Assembly (NCBI GenBank): GCA_964645755.1
Contig: CAZYBT010000056.1
Location: 1-16,407 of the forward strand
Reading direction: 5' to 3'
DNA: 16,407 nucleotides
Source: VMCP01 sp964645755
GTDB taxonomy: Bacteria; Bacteroidota; Bacteroidia; NS11-12g; UBA955
Numbering within the stretch: position 1 is the first letter of the stretch; every line of letters begins with the position of its first letter. The notes beneath the pieces are model-generated. The model ran no database searches. It worked only from the letters and a program-made list of their open reading frames with translations, and was not told where the DNA came from. A program made the position numbers and the translations under genes. Positions 5,627-13,234 of the stretch are shown here, in pieces.

Positions 5627-6196
5627 ATGTTACAATTTCCTAAAATTCTATTGGCATCAAAATCGCCAAGACGCCAAGAAATATTGACCAAGAGTGGTTT
5701 CAACTTTGAACTTGTATCGATTGACGCCGAAGAAAATTATCCCTCAGAATTAAAAAACCAAGAAGTATGCGAATACTTGGCATTGCACAAAGCAAATCAT
5801 TATACTCAACCCGTCAACAATAACATTTTGGTAACAGCAGACACCATTGTTTGCATTGAAAACCAAGTTCTGAACAAACCAGAAAATGAAACACATGCTT
5901 TCGAAATGTTACGTTTATTAAGTGGAAAAAAACACACAGTTTATACCGGTATTTGCATGAAAAACGATCATAAAACCACGGTATTTTCTGAGTCCACCCA
6001 AGTAGAATTTCATGACCTTTCAGACGATGAAATAAAGCAATATATACAAAACTGCCAGCCTTTCGATAAAGCTGGCAGTTATGGTATCCAAGATTGGATG
6101 GGCTATTTGGGTGTTAAAGGCATCAACGGATGTTACTTCAACGTGATGGGATTCCCAGCGGCCCGTTTTTATAGGGAAATCCAAAAATTCAATTGA
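5627..6196 (+). CDS. maf: Maf-family nucleotide pyrophosphatase (probable dTTP/UTP type)
   Basis: 189 residues, the normal Maf length. Maf proteins hydrolyse non-canonical or excess nucleoside triphosphates to monophosphates, a house-cleaning role, and have been linked to septum control. Motifs: LASKSPRR (9-16, phosphate-binding loop), the ADTIV segment around residue 71 with the catalytic-type Asp, LSGKKHTVYTG, FDKAGSYGIQ (around 146-155) and the C-terminal NVMGFP. The KAGSYGIQ segment fits the YhdE-like dTTP/UTP pyrophosphatases better than the YceF-like m7GTP branch; substrate is inference. The codons for NCQPFDKAGS form a strong hairpin (6050-6080) that looks like a terminator for the opposite-strand operon. 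The stop at 6196 directly abuts the stop of the convergent protease gene at 6197. Confidence 0.92.
   Translation: MLQFPKILLASKSPRRQEILTKSGFNFELVSIDAEENYPSELKNQEVCEYLALHKANHYTQPVNNNILVTADTIVCIENQVLNKPENETHAFEMLRLLSGKKHTVYTGICMKNDHKTTVFSESTQVEFHDLSDDEIKQYIQNCQPFDKAGSYGIQDWMGYLGVKGINGCYFNVMGFPAARFYREIQKFN
6047..6080 (-). terminator. Terminator-like hairpin inside maf, for the leftward glycan/protease operon
   Basis: A perfect 10-bp inverted repeat (6050-6059 with 6071-6080, AACTGCCAGC and its reverse complement) has an 11-base loop in which TTT and AAA can also pair. On the leftward strand it is followed by TTTTGTATATATT, a terminator-like T-rich tail. It lies about 115 bases beyond the protease stop codon. 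It is embedded in maf coding sequence, because the two genes leave no intergenic space. On the rightward strand it has no T-run. Confidence 0.4.
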
Positions 6197-7768
6197 TTAA
6201 TTCAATTTGGCAGCCATTTCTAACGCATTTTTAGCGTTTACCAGACCACCACAAACCGAGATATCAGCAAAATTCACCTTGTCTTTTTTGGTACCCGGTA
6301 AAATGACTTTTTTATTCACTTTTACCGAAGATTCCATAAGAATCTGTTTCAGCTGTACAGCAGTTAAATTTGGAAAACGACTCCAAACCAATGCAGCAAC
6401 ACCAGAAGCAGCCGGAGCAGCCATACTAGTTCCGTTAAAATAAGCATACTTGTTACCCGGAATACAGCTGTAAATATCCTGTCCCGGAGAGAAAACGTCT
6501 ACATTGTTTTTACCGTAATTGCTGAAACTTGTAGCCAACTTTTTCCTTTTTGGCTGACTCGCTCCGATTTCTAACCAGTTTGTAGCAAATCTTTTTCCAC
6601 CCCAAAGTGAATCATTTGGATAGTTTGCATCAAAGTCGTTGTTCTCGCCATCATTTCCTGCAGCATGAACCAATAATACATTTTTTGATTCGGCATATGC
6701 AACTGCACTGTCTACAATGTTCTTATCCCAAGCATACGCTTTGCCAAAACTCATGTTGATGATTTGTGCGCCATTGTCAACCGCATAACGAATGCCATTT
6801 GCAACATCTTTGTCGCGCTCATCACCATTCGGAACAACCCTAACAACCATAATTTTCACATTGTCGGCAATCCCTTTCATCCCTAAATTGTTGTTTCTGT
6901 TAGCAGCAATAATACCGGCAACATGAGTGCCATGGGAAGCATCAGGACCTACTACATTATTATTTCCATAATATCTTTCGCTTGAATTGGCATAATTATC
7001 TCCAACAATTTTACGAGAATCGAAATCCGGATTGTTTTGAAAATTTGCTCGAACATCTACTTCCGTGTACTGCTCAGAAATTTCGTTAAACAATGCTTCA
7101 AACGACATTTTGCTCTTGCCCATCACTTCAATAATTTTTCCTTTGATCATATTCAGAGCCATGTCGTTGGTTTTCATTGCTTCAATATCAGCAGCTGATG
7201 GATTGTCTTTACCCGTGCCTGTTTTAATTTTCACCAAGGCATCATAAGCTGGCTTAAGTTGTTTGTAAATATTGCCGTAAGCTTCTCTTTCTTGGTTGAT
7301 TTCTATTTTCCACTGTTGGTATTTGTTATACTCTGCATTGTCACCATTCACATCCTCAGGTTTAACATCCTTGTATTTATCATCCAATTTCTTGAACAAT
7401 CTTACTTTCTCCAGATTATCGGCACCCACCATTGAACCATCTGCACCTCCAATAAAGTTCCAACCATTCACATCGTCGATGTAACCGTTTTTATCATCGT
7501 CGATACCATTTCCCGCAATTTCTTTGCTGTTCACCCAAATCACATCTTTTAGATCTTCGTGATTTACATCTGTACCTCCGTCAATTACAGCAACTACAAT
7601 GGTTTTTGAGGGACGCTTACCTTCAGGTGTATTGTACGCTTCGTTTACAGATATACCCATGTTCTTTTTACACGGCTTTTCAAAATACCAGTCTGCTGCT
7701 GGCTTTTTTTGTCCCCACACTGTACCCACGGCAAGTGCAGAAACGAGGAATAAACTATACTTTTTCAT
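6197..7768 (-). CDS. Secreted subtilisin-like serine protease (family S8)
   Basis: 523 residues with a signal peptide (MKKYSLFLVSALAVGTVWGQ). The S8 catalytic triad is visible: Asp63 in VVAVIDGGTDVNHEDL, His279 in DASHGTHVAGIIAA and Ser448 in FNGTSMAAPAASGVAAL, with the oxyanion Asn371 in HAAGNDG. Asp and His are separated by about 216 residues, far more than in classical subtilisins. The insert holds an Asp/Asn-rich, possibly calcium-binding stretch (GNGIDDDKNGYIDDVNGWNF, 86-105) and then a Lys/Glu-rich helical region (about 115-240). No type IX secretion C-terminal domain follows the catalytic domain, so a periplasmic location seems most likely. It is the last gene of the YfhO-glycosyltransferase-methyltransferase operon, starting 3 bases after the methyltransferase stop. 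No separate promoter is visible. Confidence 0.92.
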   Translation of the reverse strand: MKKYSLFLVSALAVGTVWGQKKPAADWYFEKPCKKNMGISVNEAYNTPEGKRPSKTIVVAVIDGGTDVNHEDLKDVIWVNSKEIAGNGIDDDKNGYIDDVNGWNFIGGADGSMVGADNLEKVRLFKKLDDKYKDVKPEDVNGDNAEYNKYQQWKIEINQEREAYGNIYKQLKPAYDALVKIKTGTGKDNPSAADIEAMKTNDMALNMIKGKIIEVMGKSKMSFEALFNEISEQYTEVDVRANFQNNPDFDSRKIVGDNYANSSERYYGNNNVVGPDASHGTHVAGIIAANRNNNLGMKGIADNVKIMVVRVVPNGDERDKDVANGIRYAVDNGAQIINMSFGKAYAWDKNIVDSAVAYAESKNVLLVHAAGNDGENNDFDANYPNDSLWGGKRFATNWLEIGASQPKRKKLATSFSNYGKNNVDVFSPGQDIYSCIPGNKYAYFNGTSMAAPAASGVAALVWSRFPNLTAVQLKQILMESSVKVNKKVILPGTKKDKVNFADISVCGGLVNAKNALEMAAKLN

Positions 7769-7771
7769 AAA

Positions 7772-8530
7772 TTATTTCTTTTTACAAAAGACCATGATGC
7801 TCACAGCCTTAAACGGAATTTTTGTTGTGTCGGAATTAAAGATATATTTTCTTAAAAATTGTTGCAGTGGTTTCCATTTCACAACATCCATTGGTGCCAT
7901 TACATAATGCATTTCCAACACCTCAAACCCTGAATCTTCCATCAGTTTTTTGATTCTCGACTTTGTATAAATGCGCGCCAAAGCCCATCGTTCGTGCAAG
8001 AACTTAGGCAACCATGAAAACAACGGAACCCTGTTCCAAGGCAACAACGGTAAACTCGCGCCATGCGTTTCAAAAATCCACCATTTATTGGGAACTGAAA
8101 TTGCCGCCAATGCGCCCGATACAACCGATTCCGCATAATTCTTCACACCAGATTCATGAGGCAAATGTTCGATCACCTCAAAACTTAGCAATCGGTTGCA
8201 CTGCGGATTAAACCCCGACGACATGATATCCCAAACCTTAAATTCAGAATTGGTCACTTGCAAATCTGACTTTAATTCCTTATATTCAGTTTCGTGCACT
8301 GAGGCATATTCCAATCCATACGTGTATTGAAATTTGTCTGAAATTTGAAGAATGGTGTTGCCATTGCCACATCCTATTTCAACAAGGGTAGATTCCTTGT
8401 CATAAAATCCCTCAAAATTCTCAAGAATACGAATTCTTCGCTTCACCAATAGGTCATGGCTATCTGCTGGTTTCCCAAGATAATGACTCTCTTCAAACAA
8501 TGATTTATCGACCCTACTCGTATTGCTCAT
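7772..8530 (-). CDS. Class I SAM-dependent methyltransferase
   Basis: 252 residues. Motif I VEIGCGNGNT (50-59) binds SAM. The acidic end of strand 2 is GLEYA (72-76), and the post-II/motif IV region LLSFEVIEHLPH (114-125) is the signature of the methyltransferase type 11/25 group. The C-terminal half (SVPNKWWIFETHGASLPLLP and onward) is rich in aromatic residues and resembles small-molecule or glycan/lipid-linked methyltransferases acting near membranes. Its start codon overlaps the stop of the glycosyltransferase gene by 4 bases (ATGA), and its stop is 3 bases from the protease start, so translation is probably coupled. Methylation of a glycan or lipid-linked intermediate is a contextual inference. 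Confidence 0.85.
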   Translation of the reverse strand: MSNTSRVDKSLFEESHYLGKPADSHDLLVKRRIRILENFEGFYDKESTLVEIGCGNGNTILQISDKFQYTYGLEYASVHETEYKELKSDLQVTNSEFKVWDIMSSGFNPQCNRLLSFEVIEHLPHESGVKNYAESVVSGALAAISVPNKWWIFETHGASLPLLPWNRVPLFSWLPKFLHERWALARIYTKSRIKKLMEDSGFEVLEMHYVMAPMDVVKWKPLQQFLRKYIFNSDTTKIPFKAVSIMVFCKKK

Positions 8531-9300
8531 GAACGTTTGTTAAATTTAAGTTTCAAATTAAAGAAAACCCTTCGAATAATGATCCATACATGGGCCAAAA
8601 GATTTGGTAAAAGGCCATAATGTTTCGTTAAAACATTGAATCTTTCCTTCCAAGCCTTTTTTGTGTGCTGGTAACTGCTTCCACCAACTTCGAAATTCGA
8701 CAACAATGTTTCTGAAATTGCAGTATTTGGATTTTTCTTTAAAATTTGTATGATCCAATCTACATCTGCCGCTTGACGATATTCTAAATGATAAGTGCTT
8801 GTAAGAGATTTCTTTACAATAAAACTCTGATGGCAAATATTCATCCCAAACCTAAAACTGCCAAAGGTGAGTTTTGATGGAAAAGGTTGTGGTTTCAATT
8901 CAGAAATTTTGCCTATTTGCTCCATCTCAGGGGTTACGAACATGGTGTCGCTATAAACCACATCGGGTTTCTCATTTTCAATCAAATGAATCGCAGCCGC
9001 AGCGGAATCTTTGGAATGCATGGTATCGCCGCTATTCATAAACCAAACGTAAGGGGCAGTAGCCAACTGCAAACCTTTGTTCATGGCATCATAAATCCCT
9101 TTATCGGATTCTATGACCAAAACATCAAAATTATCAGCGTTTTGATTTAAAAACTCGGCACTTCCATCACTGCTATTGCCATCTACAACAATCCACTCAA
9201 GTCTCAACCTATCTGTTTGTGAGACAATTGAATGAAACGTATTTTTTAATCCTTCTAAATGATTAAAATTGATGGTAATAACCGAAATGAGTTTATGCAT
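8527..9300 (-). CDS. Family 2 glycosyltransferase
   Basis: 257 residues with a GT-A fold: SVITINFNHLEGLKNTFHSI at the N-terminus, DGNSSDGS (40-47) for nucleotide-sugar binding, ESDKGIYDAMNKGL (64-77), and NSGD (89-92) at the place of the metal-binding DxD. Then come CHQSF (156-160) and the acceptor-side AADVDW (177-182). It resembles the WfgS/WcaA-like group that adds single sugars to cell-surface glycans. The last 30 residues (LLAHVWIIIRRVFFNLKLKF) are hydrophobic and basic and could anchor it to the inner leaflet. It is translationally coupled to its neighbours: it overlaps YfhO by 8 bases and the methyltransferase by 4. The donor sugar cannot be read from the sequence. Confidence 0.9.
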   Translation of the reverse strand: MHKLISVITINFNHLEGLKNTFHSIVSQTDRLRLEWIVVDGNSSDGSAEFLNQNADNFDVLVIESDKGIYDAMNKGLQLATAPYVWFMNSGDTMHSKDSAAAAIHLIENEKPDVVYSDTMFVTPEMEQIGKISELKPQPFPSKLTFGSFRFGMNICHQSFIVKKSLTSTYHLEYRQAADVDWIIQILKKNPNTAISETLLSNFEVGGSSYQHTKKAWKERFNVLTKHYGLLPNLLAHVWIIIRRVFFNLKLKFNKRS

Positions 9301-11794
9301 TCAAATTCTCTTCCTCAGGCTTTGTAAACAATTGCTTTGCAATAAGACCTAAAAACAACAACAAAATTAATCCGGAAGAAGCCATTTCAATGTTGAAATA
9401 CAAACTGCGATCAGATGGCACATAAACCCATAATATTTGATGCTGACCTGCAGGTATTTCTGCCCCTCTCAAAATGTAATTTGTTCTAACTGCTTTGGTT
9501 TCTTTGCCATCGATATACACTTTCCAACCTCCGTTTGCTTCGTTGTAATAAACCTCACTGAAAACGGCGAACCCAGCAGATTTACTGTTCGAAGCATATT
9601 GAATGCTATCTGTTGAATACTTCAATTGTTTGATTGTGCTCGTTGAATCTGTAACAAATGAAAATGCTGAACATTTAGATTCTTCCGTTTTTTCAACCAC
9701 CGCATTTTTGCGGATGTTCACCGTATTGATCATATTCAACGCATCTTTTGGCTTTTCAGCAATTTTCACGCTATCTACAAACCAAGCATGCCCCAAAGGA
9801 TTCATTCTAGGGAAAACTTCCTCAGCACCAGACTTTTGATCTCTGGATAAAACATATTTGCAATTCAACATGTCTAATGCATTGTTTTTTGTGATAAAAT
9901 CTCCATTTAATTGACCACCATTTGGTGTGATGCAATAAGAAATTACATCTTGATAACGACTCAATTTCGCAGGATGATATCCACCAATGTTTTTATGGAA
10001 TGGCGCAGCGTGATTGTCGTTAAAAGGATTATACCTTAAATCAAAAACCCTTGCACCTTCTCTGTTGTCGCGCATCACCATTTCATCATATTTAGTAGGA
10101 ATAATTGCTTCCTCTTCTTCTTTTTCCTGCCAGTTGCTTTCATTCAAATAGCGTTGAGAAACGGTCACCATATCGAGTGTAATGGCCACCAATAAAATTC
10201 CAGAAATAACGATTGGCTTCAGTTGTTTCGAAACCGCTCCATAGATCATGGCGAAAGCCAACGCTACAAAACCTAATGTGCGCCAAATGTCCCCCCATAC
10301 CAATTTATCTCTCAATGATTTAATTACATCAACCGCCCCTTGCCCAGAAGATTTCAAAATTTCTTTGTCAGACAATCCAACCATGTCTGAGTTTGTAGTT
10401 CCTAAAATCACAATACCCAAAAGAGACGCAGCCACAATTGCAGCTGATTTGATTACTTTTTTGTCGAAGCCCGCAGGTAAATTCGCTGTCATTAACTGAT
10501 ACAATCCATAAAGTCCAAAGAAAGGAACCACCACTTGCGCAATCACCAATGTCATCATTGGAGTTCTAAATTTGTTGTAGAATGGCAAGTAATTGAACAA
10601 CCATTCGTTGATAAAGAAATGTTTACCCCACGACATCATCAAAGAAACAGCAAAGGTGATTAAGCTGAACAGCATCAATTTGTACGTTAGTTGAGCTTGC
10701 TCATTGTTTGAATCAGCTCTTTTCCACTGGAACGCAAATACCACAGAAAAAACAAAGAGGAACATCATAATTGCCCCCATATAAACTGGACCACTTGTAA
10801 ATTGTAAATCCCCAAAATAAGTTGGAAGTCTCTCTGCGCCAAAATCATTCTCAGGAACAGGTTCGTCGGAACTTCCGCCTTTGTAACGCGGTACCAACAA
10901 CGTTAACGATTCATCAATTCCATAGCTCCAGCTAAAGGCGTAATCTATATCCAATCCTTTGGCATTCACCGTTTCTTTTGGACCATTCTTGGGCACTTCA
11001 CTCGCAACGGCAGAACCTCCACGCATGGTGGCCTTTGAATATTGCATGGTGTCTTGAATCTTGCCAATACAACTTAATACACCAATCAAAGATACCGCTA
11101 CCGTGATACCCAATATTTTAGCATAATCAACCAAAGATTTCTTTTTAATGCTACTGATCAATTCAATGACCAAATAAATAGCCATAATGATGCCCGTATA
11201 GTATGCAATTTGGTAATGGAAATAATTGATGACCATTGCAAAGAACAAGCCTAATGTCATACCACCCCATAGGTATCTTCTTTGGGAAAGCATGATCAAG
11301 CCAGCCACAACACCCGGCATGACCGACATGGCCAAAACTTTGGTTACGTGCCCAGCCTCATAACTCGATATTGAAAACGTCATGAACGCATAACCAACCG
11401 CAGCAGCAGCAGATAACCATTTTTCAACCCTAACGGCTTGCATGAGTACAAACATGCTCAACATACTCAAAAACAATATGGTAAATGGCGACTTTACAAT
11501 TCCAAAAGCCTCTAATATGCGGTATTTTAATAACAAACTACCCTGCGGAATACCCGAAATCAAATTGCTCGGCATACCAGAAAATACTCTGTCGTTCCAA
11601 TTAGGAGATATTCCTGTTTTGGCTTTCACCGAATCAGCAACTGAAACCATAAGCTTCACCTGTTGCATATCGCCTTGTTTCAAAACTTTTCCATCCATAG
11701 CGGGACTAAAATACCACATTGAAATGATCCAAAATCCGATGAGAAAGAGCAAGAAAATTCCGGCGTTCTTCAAAAATACTTTGTTAATATTCAT
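9293..11794 (-). CDS. YfhO-family polytopic membrane protein (predicted GT-C glycosyltransferase)
   Basis: 833 residues. The first membrane segment (about 10-29) is followed by the extracytoplasmic loop YFSPAMDGKVLKQGDMQQ (28-45), whose acidic residues match the catalytic loop expected in GT-C enzymes. About 10-12 further hydrophobic segments follow (for example 104-120, 154-169, 180-212, 226-243, 336-355, 371-388, 410-435, 448-465, 505-520, 527-542). A soluble C-terminal domain (about 565-795) contains FDLRYNPFNDNHAAPFH, LNCKYVLS and the family signature EVYYNEANGGWKVYIDGKE with NYILRGAEIPAGQHQILWVY. A last membrane helix (about 801-819) closes it. In Bacillus, YfhO acts with a GT2 partner (CsbB) to transfer a sugar from a polyprenyl carrier outside the membrane. 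The adjacent GT2 makes a similar pairing plausible here. It is first in the operon. No clear promoter was found in the 155 bases to glyA. Confidence 0.88.
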   Translation of the reverse strand: MNINKVFLKNAGIFLLFLIGFWIISMWYFSPAMDGKVLKQGDMQQVKLMVSVADSVKAKTGISPNWNDRVFSGMPSNLISGIPQGSLLLKYRILEAFGIVKSPFTILFLSMLSMFVLMQAVRVEKWLSAAAAVGYAFMTFSISSYEAGHVTKVLAMSVMPGVVAGLIMLSQRRYLWGGMTLGLFFAMVINYFHYQIAYYTGIIMAIYLVIELISSIKKKSLVDYAKILGITVAVSLIGVLSCIGKIQDTMQYSKATMRGGSAVASEVPKNGPKETVNAKGLDIDYAFSWSYGIDESLTLLVPRYKGGSSDEPVPENDFGAERLPTYFGDLQFTSGPVYMGAIMMFLFVFSVVFAFQWKRADSNNEQAQLTYKLMLFSLITFAVSLMMSWGKHFFINEWLFNYLPFYNKFRTPMMTLVIAQVVVPFFGLYGLYQLMTANLPAGFDKKVIKSAAIVAASLLGIVILGTTNSDMVGLSDKEILKSSGQGAVDVIKSLRDKLVWGDIWRTLGFVALAFAMIYGAVSKQLKPIVISGILLVAITLDMVTVSQRYLNESNWQEKEEEEAIIPTKYDEMVMRDNREGARVFDLRYNPFNDNHAAPFHKNIGGYHPAKLSRYQDVISYCITPNGGQLNGDFITKNNALDMLNCKYVLSRDQKSGAEEVFPRMNPLGHAWFVDSVKIAEKPKDALNMINTVNIRKNAVVEKTEESKCSAFSFVTDSTSTIKQLKYSTDSIQYASNSKSAGFAVFSEVYYNEANGGWKVYIDGKETKAVRTNYILRGAEIPAGQHQILWVYVPSDRSLYFNIEMASSGLILLLFLGLIAKQLFTKPEEENLNA

Positions 11795-11933
11795 ATCTTA
11801 TAGAAGGGCGAATTTCAACAATTTTTTTGATTATTCTCAATTATTCAAATCATTTTGTGTTTGGTATTTGCATTTATTGCAAATTTTTCATGTCGTTTAT
11901 CCAAAAATTCGCGTAAAACACTGAGATTTTCCG

Positions 11934-11941
11934 TAAAATTG
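11934..11941 (+). promoter_or_regulatory. Candidate -7 element of glyA
   Basis: TAAAATTG matches seven of eight positions of TAnnTTTG and ends 8 bases before the glyA ATG. The leader would be about 5 bases, too short for a riboswitch. No clear -33 TTG is seen. Confidence 0.35.
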
Positions 11942-11949
11942 CAGTTGAT

Positions 11950-13230
11950 ATGAGTCAACGTGATACTGTGGTTTTTAATCTGATTCAACAGGAATTGGAA
12001 CGCCAGCAAGAAGGCATCGAATTAATTGCGAGTGAGAATTTTGTGAGTCAGCAAGTTATGGATGCCATGGGCAGCGTTTTAACCAATAAATACGCGGAAG
12101 GTCTTCCAAAAAAGCGGTATTATGGCGGGTGCGAAATTGTTGATCAAATTGAACAACTTGCTATCGATAGACTTAAAGAATTATTTGGATTGGAATGGGC
12201 AAATGTACAACCTCATTCCGGTGCCCAAGCAAATGCCGCTGTGATGCTCGCTGTGCTTAAACCAGGAGATAAAATTTTAGGGTTTGATTTAAGTCATGGG
12301 GGACATTTAACCCACGGTTCTCCGGTGAATTTCTCCGGGAAACTTTACACTCCAAGTTTTTATGGGGTAGAAAAAGAAACCGGATTTATCAATTACACCA
12401 AAGTTCGCGAAATTGCCCTAATAGAAAAACCAAAACTCATGATTTGTGGTGCGAGTAGCTATTCAAGAGATTGGGATTATGCTACTTTAAGATCCATTGC
12501 CGATGAAGTTGGAGCTCTATTGTTGGCAGATATTTCTCATCCGGCAGGTTTAATCGCTAAGGGATTGTTAAACAACCCTGTACCTTATTGTCATATCATC
12601 ACCTCTACAACCCACAAAACACTTAGAGGACCGCGCGGTGGTGTAATTATGATGGGAAAAGATTTTCCCAACCCTTGGGGAGAAACCACACCAAAGGGTG
12701 AAGTGAAAATGATGAGTCAAATTTTAGACTCAGCTGTTTTTCCGGGAACACAAGGTGGTCCACTCGAACATGTCATTGCTGCTAAAGCAGTTGCCTTCGG
12801 TGAAGCGTTAACCCCCGAATTTGAACTTTATTGCAAGCAAGTTGTAAAAAATGCACAAGCTCTTGCAAAAAGCATGGTTGAAAAAGGATATTCGGTCATT
12901 TCAGGAGGGACAGACAATCACATGATGCTGATTGATTTAAGAACCAAATCCGACGAACTTACAGGCAAAATCGCCGAAAATACTTTGGTAAAATGCGACA
13001 TTACCATCAACAAAAACACTGTTCCTTTTGAAACCAGAAGTCCATTTGTAACCTCAGGAATCCGATTGGGGACACCGGCCATCACAAGCAGAGGATTCAC
13101 TGAAAATCACATGGAAATCATTGCTACACTCATTGATAAAGCCTTGATGAATCACCAAAATGATGAGGTACTTGAAGAAGTAAAAAAAGAAGTTCATCTC
13201 TTGATGAAAACCTTTCCTCTGTACGCCTAA
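11950..13230 (+). CDS. glyA: Serine hydroxymethyltransferase
   Basis: 426 residues, full length. This PLP enzyme of fold type I interconverts serine and glycine with tetrahydrofolate, feeding one-carbon metabolism in the cytoplasm. Characteristic segments: IELIASENFVS (23-33), TNKYAEGLPKKRYYGG (45-60), NVQPHSGAQANAAVM (85-99), FDLSHGGHLTHGSPVNFSGK (112-131), ADISHPAG (193-200, PLP-ring Asp194 and His197) and the PLP-lysine motif TTHKTLRGPRGG (220-231, Lys223). It then has FPGTQGGPLEHVIAAKAVAF and the C-terminal TSGIRLGTPAITSRG. The short extra segment after the lysine (GKDFPNPWGETTPKGEVKMM) is usual in Bacteroidota GlyA. It sits alone on the plus strand, interrupting a run of leftward glycan-related genes. 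Its stop is 4 bases from that of the convergent flippase gene, with no convincing terminator between them. Confidence 0.97.
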   Translation: MSQRDTVVFNLIQQELERQQEGIELIASENFVSQQVMDAMGSVLTNKYAEGLPKKRYYGGCEIVDQIEQLAIDRLKELFGLEWANVQPHSGAQANAAVMLAVLKPGDKILGFDLSHGGHLTHGSPVNFSGKLYTPSFYGVEKETGFINYTKVREIALIEKPKLMICGASSYSRDWDYATLRSIADEVGALLLADISHPAGLIAKGLLNNPVPYCHIITSTTHKTLRGPRGGVIMMGKDFPNPWGETTPKGEVKMMSQILDSAVFPGTQGGPLEHVIAAKAVAFGEALTPEFELYCKQVVKNAQALAKSMVEKGYSVISGGTDNHMMLIDLRTKSDELTGKIAENTLVKCDITINKNTVPFETRSPFVTSGIRLGTPAITSRGFTENHMEIIATLIDKALMNHQNDEVLEEVKKEVHLLMKTFPLYA

Positions 13231-13234
13231 AAAT

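Noticed and set aside
11942..11949. Riboswitch before glyA
   Set aside because: The likely transcript start leaves about five leader bases, and no aptamer-like pairing is seen in the 155-base gap.
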